From contig JBBQXS010000007.1 in assembly GCA_038209365.1 (NCBI GenBank), positions 1-64,000 of the forward strand: a stretch of 64,000 nt of DNA. Direction: 5' to 3'. Source of the DNA: DASQHW01 sp038209365. Its GTDB lineage: Bacteria > Actinomycetota > Acidimicrobiia > IMCC26256 > PALSA-610. The translations under genes were made by a program, and so were the position numbers. Below are positions 44,694-52,717 of the stretch, piece by piece; position 1 is the stretch's first letter, and each line of letters starts with the position of its first letter. The notes beneath the pieces were generated by a model, which was given only the letters and a program-made list of their open reading frames with translations, did not search any database and was not told the origin of the DNA.

Positions 44694-45582
44694 AGTCGGT
44701 GAGTTTCAGCACCCGGGCTGCGTTCTCGTACAGGAACTTGGGCCACACGTGGTCGCGGAACGGCACGTTCGGCAGCTCGGCGAAGATGCGGTCGATGTCG
44801 AGGCCCATCGGGTGGTAGCCGGCGTAGATGATCTTGTCGGCACCACGAGTGTTCGCGAAGTCGACGATGTGCCGGTTGTAGTGCTTGGGCGCGAATGCCG
44901 ACGTCGAGTAGTGCAGGTTCGGCCACTTCAAGAGCAGCTTCACCATCAGCTCGGTCCAAGGCTCGCCGCCGTGGCGCGTCACGATCCGCAGCTCCGGGAA
45001 GAACCAGCACACCTCGTCGAGCAGACCGGTGTACTGCGGGCCGTAGCGGATACGCGGTCCCGGCACGCCCGCGTACACGAAGATCGGGATGTCGAGCTCG
45101 ACGCACTTCGAATAGATCGGATACATCTTCTTGTCGTTCAGCGGCACCTGCGGGATGAGCCCGGTGCCCCAGCAGTGCGTCGCCTTGGCGCCGTGCACGC
45201 GCACGGCCCGGTCGAGCTTGCGCACGGCGTCGATGCCCTCGTTGGGGTCGACGTTGCTCGACGGCACGAAGCGGTCGGGGTACCGCTCGATCGCGACCTT
45301 CGCGTTCCCTTCGGTCGGGAGCCCGGTGAGCGCCTTGCGGATGCCGTGCTGGTCCATCTTCTGCACGAGCATCTCGACGGGGTCGTCGACGCGGTCGTAG
45401 TGCGGGACGCCCTTGAACATGTACTGGGCGGGGAACTCCCACTCCTGGCTGTCGGTGTCATGGGTCTGGCGCCGGATGAAGTCGTAGTGCTTCGCCTGTT
45501 CCTCACGCGGCGCCGGAAAGCCGATCATCGTGTCGATCGCGCCGACTTCCGCCCGCGCCTTTTCAAATGCTTCTGCACTCAT
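44692..45582 (-). CDS. Amidohydrolase-2 family protein, paralogue 1
   Basis: 296 residues, TIM-barrel metal-hydrolase family (PF04909). Shared blocks: FPAQYMFKGVPHYD, AGVPGPRIRYGPQYTGLLDEVCWFFPELRIVTRHGGEPW, LLLKWPNLHYSTSAFAPKHYN and FANTRGADKIIYAGYHPMGL. The N-terminal metal motif HxH after the first strand is replaced (AIDTMIGFPAP), so the metal site is incomplete; H in RHGGEPW remains. Family members decarboxylate or hydrolyse cyclic acids. The ATG overlaps the stop of paralogue 2 (ATGA). Last of three tandem copies. Confidence 0.85.
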   Translation of the reverse strand: MSAEAFEKARAEVGAIDTMIGFPAPREEQAKHYDFIRRQTHDTDSQEWEFPAQYMFKGVPHYDRVDDPVEMLVQKMDQHGIRKALTGLPTEGNAKVAIERYPDRFVPSSNVDPNEGIDAVRKLDRAVRVHGAKATHCWGTGLIPQVPLNDKKMYPIYSKCVELDIPIFVYAGVPGPRIRYGPQYTGLLDEVCWFFPELRIVTRHGGEPWTELMVKLLLKWPNLHYSTSAFAPKHYNRHIVDFANTRGADKIIYAGYHPMGLDIDRIFAELPNVPFRDHVWPKFLYENAARVLKLTD

Positions 45583-46487
45583 GGCGCGGGAGGCGTCTTC
45601 TCGGGCAGCTTGAACACGCGTTGTGCGTTCTCGCGCAGGAACTTCGGCCACACATGGTCGCGCAGCGGCACGTCGGGCAGCTCACGGAAGATGCGGTCGT
45701 ACGACAGACCCGCCGGGAAGTAGCCCGACCAGATCACCTTGTCGGCGCCGCGCGTGTTGGCGAAGTCGATGATGTCCTTCGGGTAGTACTTCGGGGCGAA
45801 CGCCGTCGTCGAGTAGGAGAGGTTCGGCCACTTCAACAGCAGCTTGGCCGCGAGCGCGGTCCACGGCTCGCACCCGTGGCGGGTCACGAATTTCAACTCG
45901 GGGAAGAACCAGCAGACCTCGTCGATGAGCCCGACCTCTTGCGGTGCGTACTGCAGGCGCGGACCGGGAACTCCCGCGGTCGAGCAGAAAGCGACGTCGA
46001 CCTCGATGCACTTCGCGTAGATGGGGTAGAACATCTTGTCGTTGAGCGCGACCTGCGGGTACAGGCCGGACGGGAACGCACCGACGGCCTTGAGGTCGAA
46101 CTCGTTCGCGTACCGATCGATCTTTCGCACCGCGTCCATGCCGTCGTTCGGGTTGATACCGATGCTCGCGAAGAAGTGATCGGGAAGATCGCGCACCGCG
46201 CGCCTGCCGACCTCGTCCTCGACGCCCACGATCGCCTGCGTGATGCCGTGACGCTGGTGCTCCAGGAAAAGCATCTCCACGGGGTCGCCCATGTCGTCCG
46301 CATCCCACTTCGGCACGTTCTTGAACATGTAGCCGGCCGGGAACTCGAGGTCGCCCTCCTTGGTGGCCGCGTCGTGCGATCCCTTCCGGATGAATTCGTA
46401 GAACTCGAACATGTCGTCGCGCGACTTGGGGAAGCCGACTGCCGTGTCGACGACACCACCGGCAAGGGCGCGCTGGTATGCGTTCAC
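45579..46487 (-). CDS. Amidohydrolase-2 family protein, paralogue 2
   Basis: 302 residues, about half identical by eye to its two neighbours, with the same blocks (LDEVCWFFPELKFVTRHGCEPWTALAAKLLLKWPNL is shared in part). The first-strand HxH is replaced by VVDTAVGFPKS. The GTG overlaps the stop of paralogue 3 (GTGA). The three genes probably make related subunits or act on related substrates. Confidence 0.85.
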   Translation of the reverse strand: MNAYQRALAGGVVDTAVGFPKSRDDMFEFYEFIRKGSHDAATKEGDLEFPAGYMFKNVPKWDADDMGDPVEMLFLEHQRHGITQAIVGVEDEVGRRAVRDLPDHFFASIGINPNDGMDAVRKIDRYANEFDLKAVGAFPSGLYPQVALNDKMFYPIYAKCIEVDVAFCSTAGVPGPRLQYAPQEVGLIDEVCWFFPELKFVTRHGCEPWTALAAKLLLKWPNLSYSTTAFAPKYYPKDIIDFANTRGADKVIWSGYFPAGLSYDRIFRELPDVPLRDHVWPKFLRENAQRVFKLPEKTPPAP

Positions 46488-47362
46488 TGGAGGTTGAAGA
46501 CGCGCTGCGCGTTCTCGCGGAGGAATTTCGGCCACACGTGGTCGCGGAACGGGACGTCCGGCATCTCCTTGAAGATCCGGTCGAGCGACAACCCCATCGG
46601 GTAGTAGCCGGCGTACATCACCTTGTCGGCACCCCGCGTATTCGCGAAGTCGACGATCGCCTTCGGGTAGTAGCGGGGTGCGAATGCCGACATCGAGTAG
46701 TAGAGGTTCGGCCACTTGAGCAACAGCTTGGCCGCGAGATCGGCCCACGGCTCGCAGCCGTGACGCGTCACGAACTTCAGCTCGGGGAAGTACCAGCAGA
46801 CTTCGTCGATCAGCCCGACGTACTGCGGTGCGAACGGCACTCGTGGCCCCGGCACACCCGCACACACACAGATCGGGATGTCGAGCTCCACGCATTTGGC
46901 GTACAGCGGATAGAACTTGGCGTCGTTGATGGGCACTTGGGGGTTCAGCCCGGCCGGGAACGCGGTCGCGGCCTTCACGCCCAACTCTTCGACGGCGCGC
47001 CGGAGGTCGCGCACGGCGTCCATGCCGCGGTTCGGGTCCACCTCGTAGCTCCCGAAGAACCGATCGGGATATGTGCGCACCGCGCGCAGCGAATCGGCGC
47101 TGCGCTCCTCGTGAAAGGAGATCCCGAGCATCCCGCGCTCGATACCGAACCGGTCCATCTGCTCGAGCAGGAACCCCACCGCGTCCTCGCCGGGCTCGGG
47201 GTGCGGCACGTCCTTGAACATGTATTGCGCCGGGAATTCGAAGTCCTCGAGCGATTCGCGATCGCGGAGATTCGCCCGCAGGAACTCGTATGTGCGCTTC
47301 GCGTCGGGGAAGGGCGGGGCGATCATCAGGTCGATCACCCCGACATTGCTCGGCATCGGCAT
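46484..47362 (-). CDS. Amidohydrolase-2 family protein, paralogue 3
   Basis: 292 residues, first gene of the tandem set. The first-strand metal motif is replaced by VIDLMIAPPFP; CVCAGVPGPRVPFAPQYVGLIDEVCWYFPELKFVTRHGCEPW is intact. ATG 47362 is chosen (AGGAG lies 12 nt upstream); ATG 47356 is a close alternative. It diverges from an HTH-GAF regulator gene that may control it. Confidence 0.85.
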   Translation of the reverse strand: MPMPSNVGVIDLMIAPPFPDAKRTYEFLRANLRDRESLEDFEFPAQYMFKDVPHPEPGEDAVGFLLEQMDRFGIERGMLGISFHEERSADSLRAVRTYPDRFFGSYEVDPNRGMDAVRDLRRAVEELGVKAATAFPAGLNPQVPINDAKFYPLYAKCVELDIPICVCAGVPGPRVPFAPQYVGLIDEVCWYFPELKFVTRHGCEPWADLAAKLLLKWPNLYYSMSAFAPRYYPKAIVDFANTRGADKVMYAGYYPMGLSLDRIFKEMPDVPFRDHVWPKFLRENAQRVFNLQ

Positions 47363-47448
47363 CTTTGTCGGCGTCTCCTGTGGTCGTCCCGGAGCCGGGA
47401 AGCGAACGTAGCCGCCCCGTCCCGAATGGGTCAGATCCACCCTCAGCG

Positions 47449-47501
47449 GTCCGGTACGCGCTGCCGTTCTGCCGGATTTCTCGACGGTGTGCGTACCGGA
47501 C
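47449..47501. promoter_or_regulatory. Long inverted repeat in a divergent promoter region
   Basis: GTCCGGTACGC (47449-47459) and its exact complement GCGTACCGGAC (47491-47501), 31 nt apart, in the 271-bp gap between the amidohydrolase operon and the HTH-GAF gene. Centre-to-centre distance is 42 nt (four helical turns), suiting two operator sites for a looping or dimeric regulator. Confidence 0.5.
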
Positions 47502-47633
47502 GGGCGCGGGCCGCCGATTTGTGATGCGATAGGCGCGGGGTCGAGTGCGGGGCTCGTCGATCAACGGTGGAGTGCAACGGAGCGCAGTGGGGGGCACGAA
47601 TTCCCGTTGCGGTCCCGTCATCGCGAGGTTCTT

Positions 47634-48860
47634 GTGAACTTGAAGACGGCGGCGCGTCGGCTGGGCGTGCACTATCAGACCGCGTACCGCTGGGTGCGCA
47701 GTGGACAGCTCGTCGCGGTGAAGGTCGGCGCGGGATACGAGATCAGCGACGCCGCGCTCGAACGCTTCGAGGCACAACGTGTCGCGCTCGAGCGTGTGCC
47801 CGAGCCGTCGGCGACGCCGACCAATGTGCAGTCCGCGCCCGAGACGCGCAAGCACGCGCTAGAGGTACTCGACCAGATGGTGGACGCCGTCACCGTGAAC
47901 GCGCGCCCGATCATCGAACGCGGCGGACACTTCGGTGCAGACGTACTGGGTGACGCGGTCATCGTCGCCCTCCGCGACGACGACGGCGAGATCGCGGTCG
48001 CACACATTGCGCATCGCGATCCGGTGTCGGAGGTCGCGCTCGCCGCCGTTGCGTATGAGGTGCCGTTCGCTCTCGAGATCGCGCGCCTCGTCGTGCGTAC
48101 CGGTGCGCCGATGTTCGTCCCCCAGGTGCCGCAGCGTGACGTTCGCCGTTCCCTGCGGCCCGAGCTCCACGAGTTCCTGCTCGGAGGAGGCTGCTACAGC
48201 TTGATCACCGTGCCGATCGGCACCGACGAGCGCATCGACGGCGCGTTGATGGCCGTGCGCGACGGCCCGGGGCGGCCGTACGAGCGCGAGGACATCGACT
48301 TCGTGTCGGCGCTCGGTGCTCGCATCTCACTCGCGCATGCTCGGGCAGCCCATTCGGTCACGGCGAAGGACGCGCGACAACGCCTGGTCGACACGGTCCG
48401 GAGCTTCCTTTCGGAGTACGAGCGCATGGAAACGGTTTCCCGTTCGGCGCTCGACGAGCTCCTCGAGTCAGTCGCGGGCGACGATCCCGAATCGCGTGTT
48501 GCGGTTCTCGATCTCGATCTCCGCCACCTGGGCTGTACGAAGGCGTATGCAAACCAGCTCGGTCAGGATCGCACACGCGTCGTCACCGCCGCGCTCGGCA
48601 CACTGGTCGCGGACGCGCTGCCGCTGTCTCGCAGCTTCGACGAGGTGCTCGTCGGCGAGCTCGACTTCCGCACCGTCGACATCCAACCGGTCGCGGCGGC
48701 GTCGCCCGTGACGCTCCATGCCGCGATGATCCGCGGCGCGGATGCAACACCCTGGTGCATCGTCGTCGTCGCGACTCCGGTGCCGCAGCTGCCGCCCGAC
48801 GTGGTCCCGAGCCGGTACATACGGTCGGTGCCGTTTCCGGCTCCGACGAGCACCGCGTAG
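47634..48860 (+). CDS. HTH (excisionase-type)-GAF regulator
   Basis: 408 residues. The N-terminal MerR/excisionase-like helix-turn-helix (1-47: LKTAARRLGVHYQTAYRWVRSGQLVAVKVGAGYEISDAALERF) is followed by a linker and a GAF-like sensor domain (about 110-275), then a C-terminal domain of about 120 residues. GTG start with GAGG 5 nt upstream. Likely a transcription regulator of the divergent amidohydrolase operon and/or the thiolase operon downstream. Confidence 0.82.
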   Translation: MNLKTAARRLGVHYQTAYRWVRSGQLVAVKVGAGYEISDAALERFEAQRVALERVPEPSATPTNVQSAPETRKHALEVLDQMVDAVTVNARPIIERGGHFGADVLGDAVIVALRDDDGEIAVAHIAHRDPVSEVALAAVAYEVPFALEIARLVVRTGAPMFVPQVPQRDVRRSLRPELHEFLLGGGCYSLITVPIGTDERIDGALMAVRDGPGRPYEREDIDFVSALGARISLAHARAAHSVTAKDARQRLVDTVRSFLSEYERMETVSRSALDELLESVAGDDPESRVAVLDLDLRHLGCTKAYANQLGQDRTRVVTAALGTLVADALPLSRSFDEVLVGELDFRTVDIQPVAAASPVTLHAAMIRGADATPWCIVVVATPVPQLPPDVVPSRYIRSVPFPAPTSTA

Positions 48861-48878
48861 CCGCTCGCCGCGTTTCGA

Positions 48879-48884
48879 TAGGTT
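48879..48884 (+). promoter_or_regulatory. -10 element of the Ltp2-like operon (leaderless)
   Basis: TAGGTT 7 nt before GTG 48892; this fixes the start of the thiolase-like gene. Confidence 0.5.
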
Positions 48885-48891
48885 CCGTGAC

Positions 48892-50094
48892 GTGCCGGAC
48901 GCGCCCGACTGGGGACACGCACGCGAGCTCGAATCAGTTCGCGGTCGGGTGGCGGTCGCGGGTGTCGGTGAGACGGCGTACACAAAGGCCTCCGGACGCA
49001 CGGCGCGCGAGATCGGTGCCGAGGCGGCCGAGCGGGCGATCGCCGACGCAGGCCTCGATCCCGCGGACATCGACGGTCTCACGTGGTCGCGCGCGATGGG
49101 CGACTTCGACGCCGATGCATTCCACGAGCATTTCGGGACCTCGCACGACCTGTGGACCTCGCCGTGGGGTGGCGGCATGGCGTGGGCCGCGACCGCGCCG
49201 TACCTCGCGGCCGAGGCGATCTCAGAGGGCAAGGCGCGCCACGTGCTGAACGTCTTCTCGGTGGCGTGGGCCACCCAGCGCGGGTCGATGACCGGCGGTC
49301 CGGGCGAGGTGCACGCGACGCAGTCGAGCAAGCAGAACCTCGAAGTGCCCTTCGGCTGGTTCCCGCAGCCGGTGTACTTCGCGACGATCATGCGCCGGCA
49401 CATGATCGAATTCGGTACGACCGCCGAACAGTTCGGTGCGATCGCGGTTGCATGCCGCCGGCACGCGAACCTCAATCCCGACGCGGTGATGCACGGACGT
49501 CCGATGACGATGGACGACTACCTCGCGGCGCCGTACCTCGCCGAGCCACTTCGGCTCTTCGATTCGTGCCTGATCTCCGACGGCGGCGCCGCATATGTGA
49601 CGACGAGCGTGGAACGAGCGCGCGACCTCGAACAGCCACCGGCGGTCGTGCTCGGTGTCGGCGAGGGGTACTCGGGCGCCGGTGCGCACTGGGCGCAGCA
49701 ACGCGCGTTCACCAGCACACCCCAGGTGTTCTCGGCGCCGGGTGCGTTCGCCATGGCCGGCATCGACCCCGCGGACGTCGACGTGCTCACGGTGTACGAC
49801 CCCTTCACCGTGGTCAGCCTGATGCAGATCGAGGACATGGGATTCTGCGCGAAGGGTGAGGCCGGCGCCTTCGTGGAGGGCGACGCCCTGTTCCACGACG
49901 GCGGAACGCTGCCGTTCAACACGCACGGAGGCCTGCTCTCGCACGCCTACGTGCTCGGGATCGCGCACGTCGTCGAATGCGTGAAGCAAATTCGCGGCAC
50001 CGCACCGGCGCAGGTCCCGAACTGCGAGGTTGCGGTGTACGGCGGCTACACGGGTCACATGGCGAGCACGCTCGTGCTGGCAAAGGACGCGTAG
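48892..50094 (+). CDS. Ltp2-like thiolase-fold protein (no catalytic cysteine)
   Basis: 400 residues. Thiolase fold with RVAVAGVGETAYTKASGRTAREIG at the start and GFCAKGEAGAFVEGD...LPFNTHGGLLSHAY near the end, as in Ltp2. The nucleophilic Cys is absent: HDLWTSPWGGGMAWA (about 85-99) stands in its place. Ltp2-type enzymes with a DUF35 partner are retro-aldolases that cut steroid side chains, using tyrosines; VYDPFTVV and VYGGYTG are candidate sites. First gene of an operon with DUF35 (3 bases away) and CaiB genes. Confidence 0.85.
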   Translation: MPDAPDWGHARELESVRGRVAVAGVGETAYTKASGRTAREIGAEAAERAIADAGLDPADIDGLTWSRAMGDFDADAFHEHFGTSHDLWTSPWGGGMAWAATAPYLAAEAISEGKARHVLNVFSVAWATQRGSMTGGPGEVHATQSSKQNLEVPFGWFPQPVYFATIMRRHMIEFGTTAEQFGAIAVACRRHANLNPDAVMHGRPMTMDDYLAAPYLAEPLRLFDSCLISDGGAAYVTTSVERARDLEQPPAVVLGVGEGYSGAGAHWAQQRAFTSTPQVFSAPGAFAMAGIDPADVDVLTVYDPFTVVSLMQIEDMGFCAKGEAGAFVEGDALFHDGGTLPFNTHGGLLSHAYVLGIAHVVECVKQIRGTAPAQVPNCEVAVYGGYTGHMASTLVLAKDA

Positions 50095-50097
50095 CTC

Positions 50098-50538
50098 GTG
50101 CCGATCACGCGCGCCGACTTCCCGCTGCCCGACCTCGGTGATCCCCTCAGCGCGCCGTTCTTCGCCGGCGCGGCGGCCGGCGAGCTCCGGATACCGCGGT
50201 GCGAGGAATGCGGCGCGTACGTGTGGTATCCGCAGGAGACGTGTCCGGCCGACGGTGGCATGCTCGTGTGGACACCGGTGTCGGGCCGCGCCACGCTGTT
50301 CTCCTGGGCGGTCGTACGGCGCGCGTTCCTCCCCGCGTTCGAGGACAAGGTGCCTTTCGTCACCGCGCTCGTCGCGCTCGACGAGGATCCTGCGGTTCGG
50401 ATCGCGACGTACATTGTCGACACCGACCCGGACGCGCTCGTGCCCGACGCCCCGGTCGAGGTCCAGTTCCGCGACCTGTCGTTCTCCACCGTCCCGCACG
50501 CGTCGGTCGTCGTTCCCATGTTCCGGGAGCGGCGATGA
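50098..50538 (+). CDS. DUF35 zinc-ribbon/OB-fold protein
   Basis: 146 residues. Zinc ribbon with C35-x2-C38 and C49; the fourth position is Asp (CPADGG). OB fold follows (about 60-140, TLFSWAVVRRAF.PAF). It is the expected partner (ChsH2-like) of the Ltp2-like protein just upstream. Its stop overlaps the next ATG (ATGA). Confidence 0.87.
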   Translation: MPITRADFPLPDLGDPLSAPFFAGAAAGELRIPRCEECGAYVWYPQETCPADGGMLVWTPVSGRATLFSWAVVRRAFLPAFEDKVPFVTALVALDEDPAVRIATYIVDTDPDALVPDAPVEVQFRDLSFSTVPHASVVVPMFRERR

Positions 50539-52691
50539 TCTACGACGGGTTGCGCGTCGTCGATTGCACGGCGGGGATCGCGGGTGCGTACTGTGCCAAG
50601 TTGCTCACCGACCTCGGCGCCGACGTCGTGCACGGCACACCGATCGGCGAGGATCCGCTGTTCGTCTACCTGCGAACGTCGCAGCGCCACGCCGCCGATC
50701 TCGCGCCGTGGCTCGACGCCGCGGACGTCGTCGTCGTCGGTGAACCGGGCACGGCTCCCTCCGGCCCCGATCCTCTGGTCACGATCTCGATCACGCCACT
50801 CGGCCACGGCGGTCCGGACGACGGGCTCGAGCTCACCGAAGAGGTCCTGCAGGCGCGGAGCGGCAGCCTCGCGGGACACGGGCACATGCATCTCCCGCCG
50901 CTCACCGTCGGCGGACGGCTCGCCGAGTACATCGTCGGCGCGTTCGCGGCGCTCGGCGGCCTCACCGCGTGGATGCGCGCGTCGCGTACCTGCGTGCCGG
51001 AGCGCGTCGACGCGTCGATGCTCGAAGCGATGCAGATGACGTACGTGACATACCCGACGTTGTTCTCACGGTTCCCCGGCGGCCGGGAGCACGCCTTCCG
51101 CTGGGTGATGATCCCGGGCAACGAACCAACCGGCGACGGCCGGTACGCCGGCATCACGACGGTCACCACGCAGCAATGGCAGTCACTGGCGCGCCTCATC
51201 GGCCGCCCCGACATGGCCGACGACGACCAGCTGGGCACGATGCTCGGGCGCTTCATGCGCGCCGACGAAGTGAACGCCTCGCTCCACGCGTGGACGACCG
51301 CGCACACCGCGGACGAGGTCGTTGCCGCGTGCGTCGACGCGCGCGTCCCGGCCACGATCGTCGGCAACGGTGCCGAGCTCCCGCGCTTCGACCATCTCGT
51401 GGCACGGAGCGTGTTCGTCACGCAGCCCGGCGAACGCTGGATCCGGCCTCGAGCGCCGTTCCGTTTCCATGCCGTGCGCGATCGCGAGCTGACGCCGCCG
51501 AGGGAGGCGGCCGGCGCGTGGCCGGCGGCTCCCGCGCGCGTGCCGGTACCCGACGCGCCGGGGGAGCGGCCGCTGACGGGTGTGAAGGTGCTGGACTTCA
51601 CCGCGTTCTGGGCGGGACCGTTCGCGACCGCGTGGCTGCACGCGATGGGCGCCGACGTCATCAAGGTCGAGGCCGTCCAACGGCCCGACGGCATTCGGTT
51701 CAGCGCGGCCGTGCGACCGCACGAGAACCCCAAGTTCTACGAGCTGTCGCCGCTGTTCCACGCGGTCAACCTGGGCAAGCGCGGCATCACGCTGGATCTC
51801 GGTCAGCCCGACGGGCTTGCGATCGCAAAGCAGCTCGTCGCGCGCTGCGACGTGATCGCCGAGAACTTCACGCCTCAGGTGATGGACCGGTTCGGGCTCG
51901 ACTGGGACGCGGTGCACACGCTCAACCCCGGCGCGGTCTATCTCCGCATGCCGGCCTTCGGGCTGTCGGGCCCGTGGCGTGAGCGCGGCGGCTTCGCGCA
52001 GACGATGGAACAGCTCACGGGGATGGCGTTCGTGACCGGCTACGAGGGCGGTCCGCCGATCATCCCCGGCGGTGCCGTCGACCCGATGGTCGGCACGCAT
52101 GCAGCACTCGCGGTCGTGGCCGCCCTCGAGCACCGAGCGCGCACGGGCACGGGCCAGTTGGTCGAGGTGCCGCTGGTCGAGGTCGCGACCGCGGTCACCG
52201 CCGACCAGGTCATCCGTCACGCCATCGACGGCACACTGCTCGGCCGCCGCGGCGAGCGCGGGGTCTACCGATGTACTGGAGCGGGAGATGACGTGTGGGT
52301 CGCGATCGACCGCGCGCGCGACCCGATGTCCGACGAGGAGCGCGCCGCATGGTGCGCGACGCGTTCGCCGGAGGACGCAGCCAAGGACGCGCTCGCGCAG
52401 GGCGTTCCCGCGGCACCGATGGTGCCCGGCCATGCGACGCTCGCGGACCCGCAGCTGCGCGGCCGCGGCTTCTTCGAGCCCGTGACCCACGCGCTCGTCG
52501 GAAGCCACGACTACCCGACGTGGCCGGTACGGATGTCGGCAGGGCCCCATCGATTCTGGCGCGGACCGGCGCCGACACTCGGTGAGCACACGTCCGAGGT
52601 CCTGCGGGGCGAGCTCGGTCTCGATGACGACGACCTCGCACGCCTCGAAGCCGAGCACGTCACCGGTACGACGCCCCGGATTTCCCGATAA
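50535..52691 (+). CDS. Double-domain CaiB/BaiF CoA-transferase
   Basis: 718 residues, two class III CoA-transferase domains in one chain (about 1-330 and 355-718). The second has the expected catalytic Asp in AVDPMVGTHAALAVVAALEHRARTGTGQLVEV. The first has GGRLAEYIVGAFAALGG at that place, with no Asp, and is probably inactive. These enzymes normally work as interlinked dimers, so the fusion could form a pseudo-dimer with one active site. ATG overlaps the DUF35 stop. Confidence 0.87.
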   Translation: MIYDGLRVVDCTAGIAGAYCAKLLTDLGADVVHGTPIGEDPLFVYLRTSQRHAADLAPWLDAADVVVVGEPGTAPSGPDPLVTISITPLGHGGPDDGLELTEEVLQARSGSLAGHGHMHLPPLTVGGRLAEYIVGAFAALGGLTAWMRASRTCVPERVDASMLEAMQMTYVTYPTLFSRFPGGREHAFRWVMIPGNEPTGDGRYAGITTVTTQQWQSLARLIGRPDMADDDQLGTMLGRFMRADEVNASLHAWTTAHTADEVVAACVDARVPATIVGNGAELPRFDHLVARSVFVTQPGERWIRPRAPFRFHAVRDRELTPPREAAGAWPAAPARVPVPDAPGERPLTGVKVLDFTAFWAGPFATAWLHAMGADVIKVEAVQRPDGIRFSAAVRPHENPKFYELSPLFHAVNLGKRGITLDLGQPDGLAIAKQLVARCDVIAENFTPQVMDRFGLDWDAVHTLNPGAVYLRMPAFGLSGPWRERGGFAQTMEQLTGMAFVTGYEGGPPIIPGGAVDPMVGTHAALAVVAALEHRARTGTGQLVEVPLVEVATAVTADQVIRHAIDGTLLGRRGERGVYRCTGAGDDVWVAIDRARDPMSDEERAAWCATRSPEDAAKDALAQGVPAAPMVPGHATLADPQLRGRGFFEPVTHALVGSHDYPTWPVRMSAGPHRFWRGPAPTLGEHTSEVLRGELGLDDDDLARLEAEHVTGTTPRISR

Positions 52692-52692
52692 T
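52687..52692 (+). promoter_or_regulatory. -10-like element before a micro-ORF and the MFS gene
   Basis: GATAAT overlapping the CaiB stop, 7 nt before GTG 52700. Confidence 0.35.
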
Positions 52693-52699
52693 TGCGGTC

Positions 52700-52717
52700 G
52701 TGAGCGTGAGCACCTGA
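52700..52717 (+). CDS. Putative leaderless 5-residue upstream ORF
   Basis: GTG-AGC-GTG-AGC-ACC-TGA (MSVST). Its stop overlaps the MFS start as TGATG. Same arrangement as the micro-ORF at 31364-31423. Confidence 0.25.
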   Translation: MSVST

